Source: Cystobasidium ongulense
Taxonomy: Eukaryota; Basidiomycota; Cystobasidiomycetes; Cystobasidiales; Cystobasidiaceae
Assembly (NCBI GenBank): GCA_022835595.1
Contig: BQUP01000001.1
Span: 620,001-684,000, forward strand
DNA: 64,000 bases
Direction of reading: 5' to 3'
Numbering within the stretch: the first letter of the stretch is position 1; the number at the start of each line of letters is the position of its first letter. Shown in pieces: positions 38,560 through 49,986 of this stretch. The notes under the pieces are model-generated. The model was not told where the DNA came from. It was given only the letters and a program-made list of their open reading frames with translations, and ran no database searches. Position numbers and translations under genes: made by a program.

Positions 38560-40094
38560 CTAGTATCGAGGCAATTTCACGATTCCCCCGTTCTTCAACC
38601 AGTCGACGAACTCATCTGTGATCGTCACTTGACAGGCTAGCCTAGAATCGTCTGTAGCTCCAATAGCGTATTCCAGCTGATCTTCCTCCTCATCGGTAGT
38701 TTCTGGCACTGGGGCGGGCGGCCCATCCTCCTTCGAAGGAACGAGATAAACGTGACACGTAGCACATTCACAAGCGCCTCCACAAGTTGCTTCTACGAGC
38801 TCGTATCTCTTTGCACAATCCATGAGTGTTTCTCCTCTGAATGCGCGCACCATCACTTTTTCTCCGTCATAACGGTGGAAGACAATATCGACCGAATCAC
38901 CTAGAGGCACTGTACGCCTTTTCTTCATTTTCTTCAAGTTCTGTGCAGCTTCAAGAGCACTGACATTCAGATGTTGCTGTTTGAAGCCATCTTCTGCTAA
39001 TGCGATTTGTGCATCTTGGGATAGGCCTGCACGCCCTCGCCACTTTTCCCACCAAATATGCGAGAGTGGCTTGTCCTGATCCGGACGCTTCACTAGATAG
39101 TCTAGGAAAGTGCCTGCATCGGAAGGAGCTAGCAAGCCGTACCATTCACCAGTCGAGGTGAAGCAAGTTGCAGCATAGCGGTGTCCTCCGATACTGTTAA
39201 GTATCAAGACGCGCGTTAGCTATACTCTGCCAGGCAGTTTGATATTGCTCGCATACTGAGTAGTCCGTAGGATGCGAATGGGGCCTTTGCCTTCGTCGAA
39301 CGAATGTGCGGCGTTTCCTAAACCACGTCGCTTTGCTTCAAATACCAGAGCGTCATAGAATGCACTGCCGACATCGCCGCAGCGGCAGTCCCTTGCACCG
39401 TGGGTCTGCATACGTTTCCATGAAGTCAGCTATGGCTAATGTAATTGCTTTGACATGGCTGGACTCACACAAACGAACACATCTATATCGGGCGATCTTT
39501 TGGAAGCAAGGGCGACCTTGTTCACTTCGTCCGAGATCTCCTGAGATGGTAGGCCTTGCAAGAAACCATCTAGTAACCGCTTATTCACCGTCTCTTGTGT
39601 GAGAGGAAATGGCACTTCTTTGCGATCTGGATAGACGACAGCTCCATAGCTTTCTTCCTCGGCGTTGTGGTCGGGCTTATCGAATCTGTTCGCATTGCCA
39701 TCCCACTGCTTCTTTGGCGGAACCGTGGACGGATGAGAAGCATCTGTTACAGCTAACGCATACTTGCTGAGTGGGCTTGCGGTATCCTGCATACGTGCGA
39801 CAATGTCTTCATACAGCGGCGACACTGCGTTGATGTGCGATGGGAGCGTTTCATACTTGCGGCCCGAGAAGATGACGAGGTGCCTGCAGGAGCCATACAT
39901 ATGAGTCACTGCATTGTCTATAGCACATCATTGTCATGCCTTCCTCACCTTGCATGCGGCGAGACTGATCCTTGCAAAGTGTCTTTCTTGTCGGCAGTCA
40001 ATGTCGAGGCACACCGGCGGTTACGAATGCGGAGTGCAGGGACGAAGCAGCGGGCTGTGATGCAGCGAGACCTGCATGTCGACAGTGCCAGCAT
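38560..40094 (-). CDS. Mitochondrial Aim32/Apd1-like protein fused to adrenodoxin-type ferredoxin
   Basis: The first exon encodes an Arg-rich, acid-free presequence (MLALSTCRSRCITARCFVPA), typical of mitochondrial import. Next comes a sucrase/ferredoxin-like (Aim32/Apd1) domain with HGARDCRCGDVGSAFYDALV, and HIGGHRYAATCF assembled over an intron whose codon CA|T supplies the first His. C-x-C and H-x3-H are the four ligands of that [2Fe-2S] type. In the same uninterrupted exon follows an adrenodoxin domain (VDIVFHRYDGEKVMVRAF, then CGGACECATCHVYL and RLACQVTITDEF), with C-x5-C-x2-C and a fourth Cys. Known: Aim32 is a mitochondrial thioredoxin-like Fe-S protein, and Yah1-type ferredoxins feed electrons to Fe-S and heme A synthesis. 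Inferred: the fusion passes electrons between its two clusters. Confidence 0.82.
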
Positions 40095-40226
40095 CCGCTG
40101 AAATGGATATACACTACTCGATGATTACAAAGTAAAGAAGAAAGAAAGCTTGAAAGAAAGATGCCGGAATAGAAACACGTGCGCGTCGATCGGCCGCCTC
40201 GTTGCCACCATCAGGTAGAGCATATA

Positions 40227-41310
40227 TCAAGGCACTTCCACCATCTTCCCGTCCACCCATCTATGGACTGGACCATCCCCAATGTTGTATCGAGTGTAGT
40301 TGTTCGTCCCTCCCACATTCATCGCTCGTCTGAAGGTTAGATTCATCCGGCCCCCTGCATTGGCTCTTTTAGGGACGCTGTGCAACCACCTTGACTGAGT
40401 CGTGCCGCGCATGACTAGACAATCTCCTGATTCCAGGCTCCACTTTTCCACTTTAGCACTCTTGTCCTCCTTGTGCTTCATCTGAAAGTCGCGCGAGCTA
40501 CCCAGCGATAAGGAAGCTATGCAAGGCAGTGGCCCCAGAAAGCTGCACAGTGTCGCCTAGTCAGTCAACAGAGCTCATACAAACCCGGTTACATTCACTC
40601 ACGATTCATCATCGCTATGCCAACTAATACTGTCTTTCCCGTTCTCGTAAAAGTTTACAAGGACAAAATTGAACTTTGCACCCGTTTGATCTTGCATGTG
40701 CTCGAGCAGTGTGCGCAGAGCGGATGGTATTTTACGTGGCTTTATCTTGTAGGCTGAAGGAGGAGCACCAGTCTCATCGCATCCCCAGACACACGTCCAG
40801 CGTGGTGTGCGAATGTCTATGCCTCTGGTCTTGTACGAGACACGATACCAGGGGAGCTCAGTTAGCAGGTACTCGAACAGCTCTTTACCCTTGACTGTAG
40901 CGAGGTCATCAGCCGACAGATTTGTATGAGGCGTATTTCAGAAGACACATACTCATCCTTTTGAAGTATAGCAAGTCCAGGTCTGGGTCTTTCAGTATCA
41001 CCTGGGGTTTGATGTTTGTAAACGAGGCCTTCACATCAAAGGTGGGCTCGTTGATGTTGAGCGGGTTGGCTCTCGACGGTCCCGACAGTGAGAGCGTGCC
41101 ATTCTTGACAGTATTTGTTGGCTCAGAAGGGCCAGCTTCTTGATTAACTTCTTGACTGTCCAATGCGTCTAGATCGATTGGACTTTCCCGATTATCTTCC
41201 TCGTCGAGGCTGAATGGCTCCGCTGCAGTGCCAGAACCAGGAAGTGTCTGGATCTTTTTCCTTGCCGATGATGTCGATGTAGCAGCCCTTTTCAAGGTGG
41301 CTTGCTTCAT
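40227..41310 (-). CDS. AlkB-family Fe(II)/2-oxoglutarate dioxygenase (ALKBH2/3-like)
   Basis: The N-terminal 100 residues are polar and low-complexity with basic patches. The catalytic part reads LLYFKR, YLLTELPWYRVSYKTRGIDI, TPRWTCVWGCDETGAPP, FNFVLVNFYENGKDSISWHS followed by DDE (iron-binding H-x-D), GDCLVMRGTTQSRWLHSVPK (distal His) and RMNLTFR (2-oxoglutarate-binding Arg pair). All core residues of AlkB are present. Known: such enzymes remove 1-methyladenine and 3-methylcytosine from DNA or RNA by oxidative demethylation. The R-x5-R end and the TPR entry segment fit the ALKBH2/3 branch. The substrate (DNA or RNA) is not decided by sequence alone. Confidence 0.88.
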
Positions 41311-41511
41311 CTTGATGCTGTGCTTTGTTGTTGTTGGAGTGAGAAAGAAGCATCACATTCACATTCGGGAAACGATGGTGGCGATGTTTGCAGTCACGTG
41401 ACAATTATGACGTTGATCTCTACATGCGCTGAACGAATACAGATGGTCCGGCAAGATCAACGAGGCTACCGGATACATCTTTGCATTATGATGTGCGATT
41501 ATGCTCAAGAT

Positions 41512-44500
41512 CTATCGGCCGTGAAGCTCACGTGCCTCCTTCAAACGTTCCATAGCGAGCAATGAGTACACTGCACCGACTACCGGTCTGGCAATAAAAG
41601 CCAGTGGTTCATCTTGATCCATATGGTAGGCATCTGGGAAAGGCTGCCTTGATGTCCCGTACTCCAGGTAATCATACACTCCATCTGATTGAGGTTCTGT
41701 CTCAGCAACCCTGAACTAACACTGCAGAACAAACTTGTGCTTACCGATGAAGATGTCCCGTACTTCCGGATTGGAAGAATGAGCGGCAGCAGCCATTAAT
41801 TGCCAGTCGGACTTGGCAAAGTTCGATCTTGTATCAAGACGTATGCCATGTCTTTCCTTGTTTCGCAGATACCACCGTTCTTGACTGCGAGAGTAAAAAG
41901 GTCTGTTCAACGTTGGGGTAAATGGATGAAGAGACTTACATAGCGTAGAGCCACTCGGGGAACAAGTTCAAGCCAAGAAGCTTGTCGCCGAACTAGGATG
42001 TCGATAGTAAGCCAAAGTTTTGCATCATAGTCGGTGGTTCCCGCTTACAAGGTGGTAGAGCAAAACCCATGTCTTGTCATCGTCCTGATACGTCAGTTTG
42101 ACATGCGTCCCGTCGCTCGATAAAGCCAGCTTGAGGAATTCTCCAACAAATCTAGATACCGTAGCCTGCGCGTACACTTTCAGCCTTCCCCTAGCTCATT
42201 TGCCCCCTTAATTGTGAGCGTACCTGGAAGCGGGTGACATCTTCGCTTTCGTTCATATATTCGGCAAGCCGTGCCATAGCACCTATGCCAACAATACCTT
42301 TAACGGCAAGATTGGTGCTATTGATTATATTCTGAGGATCTAAAGTCAGCATAATCGGTAAGCATTGTACAAAACGGAAATTCCGCACTCCTTGAAAGTC
42401 GTCACTCGACACTTGATCACGAGGATATAGCGCCTCGCTTTCGAGGAAGATGGCCCAATTGCGGAATACATTGTAGTATAACGCTAGCTGCTCCGTATCA
42501 CCAGTTGCCATTACGTAGGACGTCTGCATAATTAGCATACCAGCCGTCTCTGTATGCAGTGACTGGTCAGATCTGACAAGTGACCAGCGATGTCTAGGTC
42601 ATACCTTCAATGAACATCGCTTCGTCGTCTCCAGCATCATGCCCTGTGGCATTAGGATATTTGTAGCCTGTTGCGAATTTTCGCGTCAGGCTTGGCACTT
42701 TGACGACAGTTCAGTGAGTGAGCCTGTACCTAAATCATGCAGACACCAAGGATCTATCGAAAAAGTCAGCATCTGCTAAGATCTGTACATCTGGACCCCT
42801 CTCACTGGGATAGTTCCCGCTGGCTGTATAACGCAAGATTGGCTCCATCAAACTTTTGAGGATCTGATCGCCCGCAAACAAGAAGAAGGGGAAAGCAGGG
42901 TAGACAATGTCGACCGTGCTTATAAAGTCTGATTGTATGCGTCAGAAGCTGTCAGACTCTGATGCTACTGGAAATATAACAGTAGACGTAGTCTTACTTG
43001 AAGTCGCTATTTCTGTTGACACCGGAGTGAGCTATGTCCAAGTGAACTAGAGACATGGCTATCGCACCTTTCGTAAACGACATAATGTCTGAGGTATTAT
43101 ATTCGCCAGAGGGTGTCTTGCCGACGGACACTTCCATACCCATGAAGACTTGCCTTGCAGCGGTTGCTACCAGCCCGTAATACTTGTCCGAAATAGCGGA
43201 GGCCTTGTTCTTGACACGGTCGTCGAACTCGTCTGCCAGCGCTGACGCATGTCTGAAATCTTCATGAAAGAATAACAGCTAAGTCCATACATTAGCATGC
43301 AGTAACCAGACAGAGTATAGCTTTGCTGACCGAATCGTGCAGACTCTTGTGGTCGGAGAAATAGAAAAGGTCTCTATCGGGATAAACGTCTTTCGTAGCC
43401 GTCCAGCTGATAGCAGGAGAACGGTACCTCCCGATAGAAATGCGCAAAGGCTCACTTCCCGAAGCGTCAACAGATCCAAGATCCATTGAATAAGCAAAAG
43501 CAGGATTGTTATCTTTGATTTGTCGGAAGTTACCGTCTTGCTTGTTCAGAAGGGATCTATGTTTTTCGAAGTGTCGTCTCAGGTCTGGACCGGGTCCGGT
43601 CGCGAAGGTGAGCTTTTCTTCAGCGGAAGCAGCGTAGACCACGGATCCGTCGGTAGTGCTGCGCCGATCCGTTCAGAGCAAGGATACAAATGTACGTTTG
43701 ATAAGAACCTACAAGTCGTCGTACTCGCCATATTGTACCTGGTGCTTGAGGAAGACCTGGTGATAGATCATACCCTCTTTGAGGGTGGTGTTCCACTCGC
43801 ACTCTGAATCCCAATCATTCGAGACGAACTTGGCATCGATGTCGGTATAAAGCTGAACATCGTGCGATGCTTTATCGTTGCTCGAGGCTGTCAGGGTTAG
43901 ATAGCTATACGGCAATGTCTGCCTAACGAGGTCGTCTGGGGTAATGGGAGATAGGAATCGGAGCACAAGATCTACTGGACCGGCTCGCATGGTGAATGAG
44001 GTGGAACTTGGTGTAAAGGACATCGATATTTGCCTTGCCGGAGGACCATCTAATCCATTCTCGATGCCTGGCGTGGACATGGCAGTGTATGGGTGGCCAT
44101 CTACGAGGATTCCGACGACCCATGGCAGCCAGTTTCCGTTGAAAGCGGCAGCTGTTGCAGGGACGCGTTAGAGAGGCAAGAAAAGGAATACTCTGATGTG
44201 CGAGAATCACCATATTGCGAGGTAAGCAGCCCTTGCCTCGCTCTATTCCCGCCTTCCAGCCAGACGTTTAGATACGGGCTGCGCACAGCCAAGGCCAAAG
44301 AGGTCGGATTGAAGGGATCTGTTTTCCAAGGCACATTCGAGCTGGACAGTGGGATGACACCTGCATCATGCTTTCCACCCTGCAAGAGCGTGCTGATTGC
44401 GAATGCTGCGAGTGCCGCGATACCGACAAGCTTGAATGCTGATCGACGAGCCCTATCGAGGCGAGACTGCGAGGAGGAGCTGCACAGCGCTGATGGGGCA

Positions 44501-44553
44501 TGTTGGTAGTGTCCAGATAGCAGTGGGGTCTTCTCGCTGTCGCAGCTGTGCAT
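41512..44553 (-). CDS. Membrane-anchored glutaminase A-like protein (DUF4965/DUF5127/DUF1793)
   Basis: About a dozen exons give a protein near 780-800 residues. An N-terminal cytosolic tail with an acidic dileucine signal (EKTPLL) precedes one membrane helix (FKLVGIAALAAFAISTLLQG), a type II layout. The lumenal part starts VPWKTDPFNPTSLALAVRSP and SPYLNVWLEGG. It continues with WVVGILVDGHPYTAMSTPG, the SDKYYGLVATAARQVFMGME helix, ISTVDIVYPAFPFFLFAG, DDEAMFIEETAGMLIMQTSY and LYHLFGDKLLGLNLFP, ending FIARPVVGAVYSLLAMERLK. These are the blocks of the GtaA glutaminase family. Secreted members release ammonia from glutamine. The dileucine motif suggests sorting to the vacuole instead. An earlier in-frame ATG at 44649 is possible, but 44553 places the sorting signal at the N-terminus. 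Confidence 0.78.
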
Positions 44554-44740
44554 GGCTGCGAAGCGGCATAGGCTGGTCAAGCTGGCACGAGCGAGAGGTG
44601 TGCCTGTTTTATGGGAAGATGGTCTTCCGGTGCCTCTCCATTGACTCATTGGATAGGATACAGGTAGATTTGACCACAGTTACAACAACAAAATCCATCA
44701 AAAATCACAACCACATGCTCCGACATTATTCCTTGTGTCT

Positions 44741-47700
44741 TCACATCCATGCATCAGGAGTGGCGTGTTCGTCCACCACATGGTCGTACAAGTCCTGGGA
44801 AAAGAGAAACAAGTGTCAATGACTGCAGGTAGAAGACTAGCATATTGAACTTCCCACCTTCTGGCTCGCAAACAGCTTGCGGCACTCGTGACCACTCGCT
44901 TTGCCCCAAGTGCAAGCATAAGCTAGTTGGCTTTCGAGAATACCCGAATCCAATTCAAGTATGTCTTCTGACTCCACTAGCTGGGCACCCGAGGAGGAGC
45001 TTTGCTGAGAGTCAAATCTACTTGCAGCCAAAACGGACGCCACCTCGATGGAAGCGCTGGTTGTCATTTCGGTCGTGTCGCCACTTGTGTTCGCTTGGTG
45101 TACCGTGGAAGAAGCTGTCACTAGATTGACAGGCGCGGGAGAGATGCTCGCTAGACCACCAGGCAGAATACCTTCTGCTGATGCTAATGCTGCATTCACT
45201 AGGTCCGCAGCTGGTAGGGCCGTATATTGGACACCCGAAAAGTCCAGCGGGAGCTGCGGAGGCGGAGCTACCGGGCCTTCTTCATCGCTGCTATCGCTAA
45301 TATCGCTGCTCCCGTCATCACTGCCACTGCTGGATCCCCCAACGAATTCTCCATCGTCGCTCTCCACTTCAGACTGCCCCTCCGCAGCAACGGCTGGGTT
45401 TGAGCTCGAGGTTCTTCCTCCGTCTGCCTGTTCCAACCCACTTTGGCCTGCACTGAGGGAGCTGACGAATTGCATGTACACGTCTGAGTGTTGAGCATTA
45501 CGAAGCCGCTTTTCAGCCTTCTGAGCAAGTATGCGATCTCGCTCTCTGGCTCTCAGCTCGTCCACTTCGGCAGCCGTAGCCCGCAAAGTCTCAATATTTG
45601 ACTGTCTAATCAGCTTCTGCGCCAGTCCAAGCTGCTTCTTGACCGTATCCACTTCTTGCTTCAACTTCTTCTCTTTTGCGCTCCAGATAAGCTCGACTTG
45701 CTTCACTCCAAGCGTGACTTGCTGCCGTAAAAGCCGGACTTCTTCTTCTAGTTGCCGCTTGTCCGCTACTAGTGCTTCCATTTTCTGCCCTTTGGCACGA
45801 TCTTGTTCCCGAATGAAAGCGAGCTCTTGTTCTAGCTGGCCCCCTTTGAGTATCGATGCGTCGTTTTCCGTTTTCAGGGCAGCGTGGGCGGTCAGCAGTT
45901 CGTTGTAGAGTGACATGACCTGGTTATTGCCCTGAAGAAGGCAGCGATCAACTAAAACTCAGACTCCTTATCAGAAGCAGCAACGTACCTCATCTCCTGA
46001 GACAGTTACGTATTCTCGAACTCGCCTCTCCAGCTTCCAATCAGGTATAGTCATGTCAATGACCAGGTGCCAAGAGCTCTGCCCCTGTTCCTCGGAAATC
46101 TGTTCAAGTTCGAAATCCCAAGAGGCTTGCTGCATCAAGGGACCTGGAAGAAGTTGGAGTCAGTTCCATCTCTGAAACCTACACAGGTTTTGTCAAGACT
46201 TACGCTGCTGGGAACAATAAAAGCCTGCGCTCTCGATGAAGATTATCAGATCCTGTCGCGTGTCCTCGCTAGTAAGCAAAGTACTGTTTCTGATCAAAGT
46301 CATTGCTGCACGTTCTTTGGTCGACGTCTCCACTGTTTCAGGCGGCCCAAGGACGCGTGTGCTTTCTGTTTGTATTGCAGTAGTAGCCACTGCCTCGCCA
46401 CTCTCGGCTACAGGAGACTTTTGCACGCCAAGAGCGTTCTGCTCAGAAGCTGAAGGCGCTTCTTGCACTTCCTGCATATCAGGGTTTGCACTTTCTTGGA
46501 AGAAATCATTGTTCTGCGTAAACGCATCGGTTGGTACGGCATAGGGATCCTGGTCCATGATCACATTGTGAGAAGCTTCCTGCGCTGTCCCATAGTCTTC
46601 GAAGCCATCGTGTGCAGGAATAGCAACCTCCGGAGCAGATGCTATACTTTGCTTCGCATTATCAGAAGGAAAGGCCCTTTCGACGATTACTTGCGATTGT
46701 GTGGTAAGGTCCTTCAACACTTCTTCCAAAGAGGAACCTTCGGGTGGGGAGGCTTGAGAAGAGAACTGGTGTATATCCTCCGTCATCTGAGTCGAGTCCA
46801 GTACCGGTCTGAACACCGAAGGCTCGGGAACCTTGACAGGCATTCTAGGTTTCTCAATGTTGGCATGCACCAAGCGAGAACCGAGAGGCCGCGTATGTCG
46901 CCAAGGTTCTCTGACGGGCAGCCCTTCCGTGTTGCCGCTTGATCCATTCCTTCGAGGTGACAGGACTGGAGAAATGGTACGGTCGTTCTGCGGTGCAGAA
47001 TCTTGTATGACAGATGTCAACTCCTGGCTGCCGTTGGTATTAAAGGGCAAATCATTTCCTGCTGTGTCGAGCAGAGCCCACTCCAGCTGGTTTTCGGCCA
47101 CGGCCGTAGAAGGTCTGCGTGAGTGCCCACTAAAAGTCTCTTTAGGAATCGTTGCTGCATTGTTGACTCCCTTCTTGAAGCTCGGTAAGCTGGATTCTGC
47201 CAATCTGGAAGGGCCATCATCTGATCTTTTTCGAGATAGAGGCTGTGATACCAGTCTTGACTTCCCGTTCCGTGCCGATTGGGCTCGCTTTGTTGCATTG
47301 GAAGGCCCAGGTCTTCCCATATCATCATCCGATAGATCGCTAACACGCCGTGAAGAGGGAGGCAGCCTTTCTGACTTGTCCAGTATGTTGTTTGTTGAGA
47401 AGATGTCATTCGTATTGGCAACAGAAGAACTGTGCGTGACGGTCGAGACCGAAGTCGAAGCTGTACGAAGACGTAAAGACTCGGGTATTGCCGTCAAGCA
47501 AGGAGTAGGGTCTGTTGTCCCTGCACGATCTGCTTGTGAACCTTCTCCATTTCTTGATGTGAGTCTAGCTCGACTGGAGACTACCGGCACATCTGATTCC
47601 TCATCGCTATCATCCTCCTCCTCGGAGGGTGTCACCGCATCTTCCAAGCGTGTGCGTGATTTCTTCAGTGAAGGACGAGACCCTTGCAAGCTGGTATTCG

Positions 47701-48429
47701 AATCGTCTCTTCTACGCCGCTTTCCGTTGGCTGGACTCGGTCCTGAACCCTTCTTCTTTCCCTTCTGTGATTGCAATGCTCTGAGGGAGCCGGAAGATAT
47801 AAGAGTAGAAAGCTCTGTTGAAGCCTCTGTTGATTTGGTCGACTGGTTCGAGGGCTTGTATGAAGAACCGCTTCCCGAGGCCACGCTCTTTCGCTGTGCC
47901 TTGGTTTTGCCCTTCTGCTTGCTTTGTTTCTCCGCCTCCTCAGAGTATTGAGCAGTCCAGACATCGGCTTCTTCCTCCGCAGGCGAGACATACTCTTCTT
48001 CGCTTGGAGTCTCTGTTCTATTTCGCTTGATATCGAAGTCCTGAAACAGGAGTTAAATACAAGAGCACGACGTAAGAATATGTGTCTACCCACCCTCAAT
48101 GCCGCCCTTGAAGCCTTCTGAAAGTCAACGTCCGAGCGTCTTCGCTTCTTCGTGGACCATTCGTTTACGAGAACATCGCTGACATACTCGTATGGTTCCT
48201 GGAGTATCCACTTTAGTACTGAATCTTGATGCATAGTAATGCCGACCGCTCACCCAAGTCGGACTCCAGCTCCTCCCAGTTTCTGGGTTAGTGCCCTCCC
48301 ACTCGACTTTGAATCTCTTCTTCTTCACGTCTTCGTCGAGAATGCGCTGCGGTGTCAAGAGTCAGACATATGTCTTGAGAACATGCATGGACTGATAGAA
48401 CACACCCTCGCTGGAAACTCATCATCCAT
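44741..48429 (-). CDS. Chromodomain protein with coiled coil and C-terminal C2H2-type finger
   Basis: Exons near 48429-48180 read MDDEFPARRILDEDVKKKRF, then KVEWEGTNPETGRSWSPTWE and PYEYVSDVLVNEW, a chromodomain at the very N-terminus. A long Ser/Arg/Lys-rich disordered region follows (47.9-46.2 kb). Then comes a fold-like block (DLIIFIESAGFYCSQQR and WHLVIDMTIPDWKLERRVRE) and a coiled coil (45.9-45.5 kb, LVADKRQLEEEVRLLRQQVT). The end is CTWGKASGHECRKLFASQK spliced to DLYDHVVDEH, a C-x9-C-x12-H-x4-H finger like the GLI/AEBP2 kind. Stop at 44741. Known: chromodomains bind methylated histone H3 tails. Inferred: a heterochromatin or Polycomb-type reader. The architecture does not match Swi6 or Chp1, which lack the finger. 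Confidence 0.75.
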
Positions 48430-48951
48430 CCTGTGCCAGCAGACACCTCGAGACGGCGTGGACCACCCTGCACGCTGCCGTCAACGGTGAGGCCCGTCGT
48501 ACGTCTATTCGCTCGAGACAGCTCCAATAACTCTTCTCGTGACACACACTACTCCTTGTAACGTCCTTGCTGCTCCTGCTGTTGTTTGATGCTTTCAGCG
48601 AGTGAGAGCAGAACAGAAGTGTGCAATGTGCAACGACGTCGATCATCCTCAAGAAGCTCTTCCATCTTGCCATCTTGATAGTGATTGGCAGCTTGGACTC
48701 AGTGTAGGTATAATATGGTAGACATTGGCGTGAACGGGGAGAGCTTATTCCGTGGGAAAGCTTCCTCGCTTTGCACGTCCTTCAGTACAACACGTGATTA
48801 TGCGAGAAGAGTGTTGTCCGATCTACAAGATGCAGTCAAGATAATGAGGCAGTCGACTACTGAAGGCGAATGAAGACTAATGGTGACTCCTGAAAAGCTG
48901 CACTGATATTGTCCGTGTTGGCTGCGTGTTGTAGCCTTCCTCAGCCTATCC

Positions 48952-49599
48952 CTAAGCCATTTCGACAGAGACTCTGGCTTTGTCTACGTATTTGCCATCC
49001 AGTAGCATCTGAGCAATGAGAGCTGGATGGAGAGAGAGCCGTTAGCATAGTTCAATGATGTATGCTGATGTCTATGACTCCTCACTGTACGGTCCAGGAG
49101 TGAGTTTGACAGGTCTGTCCACTTTGCCCTTGTACTGGTTTCCCATAGTTTCGAGCTCGACAGACTGGATATCACCTTCCGGTGTGAACGCTGATGTGTC
49201 TGCAGACTGGCTGAAATCACTTTTCGGCATGAAGAGGAGTCGGATCTTCTCGGTGACGGTCTGGCTGGTTGGATTGACAAAGTGCAAGTGGAATGAGGTG
49301 CCAGACATGACCTCTCCCTCTCGAGGATGGTTGATGTGGGCCAGTTCAGGTCGCTGAGCAGGGACGTGTGCAGGATCTGTCCACTCGCCGTCTGTGGCCA
49401 CCCTCACAGGCTCTATCTGAGGGACACTCCCGTCCCTGATCTGCGATTCCTCGACATGCTTTAAAGCTGCAGCTGGATTTTCTTTGATTGCCTGTGCCAT
49501 CCAGGCTCCAGCATAGTAGCAGACTGCGTTCTGGTTGCGTTCTCCTCCACGGGGAACCTTCCATGCGTATGCCTTTGGCTTGTCAGCGGTGTCGGCCAT
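48952..49599 (-). CDS. Uncharacterised 194-residue protein
   Basis: Two exons (49599-49086 and 49022-48952) sum to 585 nt, an intact frame. The first half contains CYYAGAWMAQAIKENPAAAL. The second half looks like a beta-sandwich: SGTSFHLHFVNPTSQTVTEK, IRLLFMP, and a last strand pair GPYTLIAQMLLDGKYVDKAR ending VSVEMA. No signal peptide, membrane helix or catalytic motif is visible, and I do not recognise the family. The composition and the exact splice make it a credible gene. Confidence 0.55.
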
Positions 49600-49986
49600 G
49601 GTCTTGCTCAGTCAGGTATATCTATATCTCCCGGGTCGGCGGGTGGTTGATCAGAGCTATCTCGTCGCTGATGTTAGCTGGACTGATTGTGTCAGAGCAG
49701 AGCAGTAGTCGCAGCAGTCGCAGTCAGTCGTCGCTCAGTGCAGAATGCCGACACCTCGGGCCACTCATCGGCAAGTCGGCCCAACGAGCTATGTCCGAGA
49801 AAGCAGCTGGAAGAGATGCAAGGGCAGAACAGCAACGATACGCGGTACTGTACGCTGTAAAAGCATGCAGCATCATCATTGCTGCATATAGCCAACTCGC
49901 AGCCCTCACTCGAGCCCATCTCGCCACTATCTTGTACACCTTGCTATGATTATGCTACTTCTCCCTATCATACCCGCACACCTTGC
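49600..49986. promoter_or_regulatory. Divergent promoter region, orphan / RKI1
   Basis: 387 bases with a small GTCGCAG-type repeat near 49704-49735. No other signal recognised. Confidence 0.35.
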
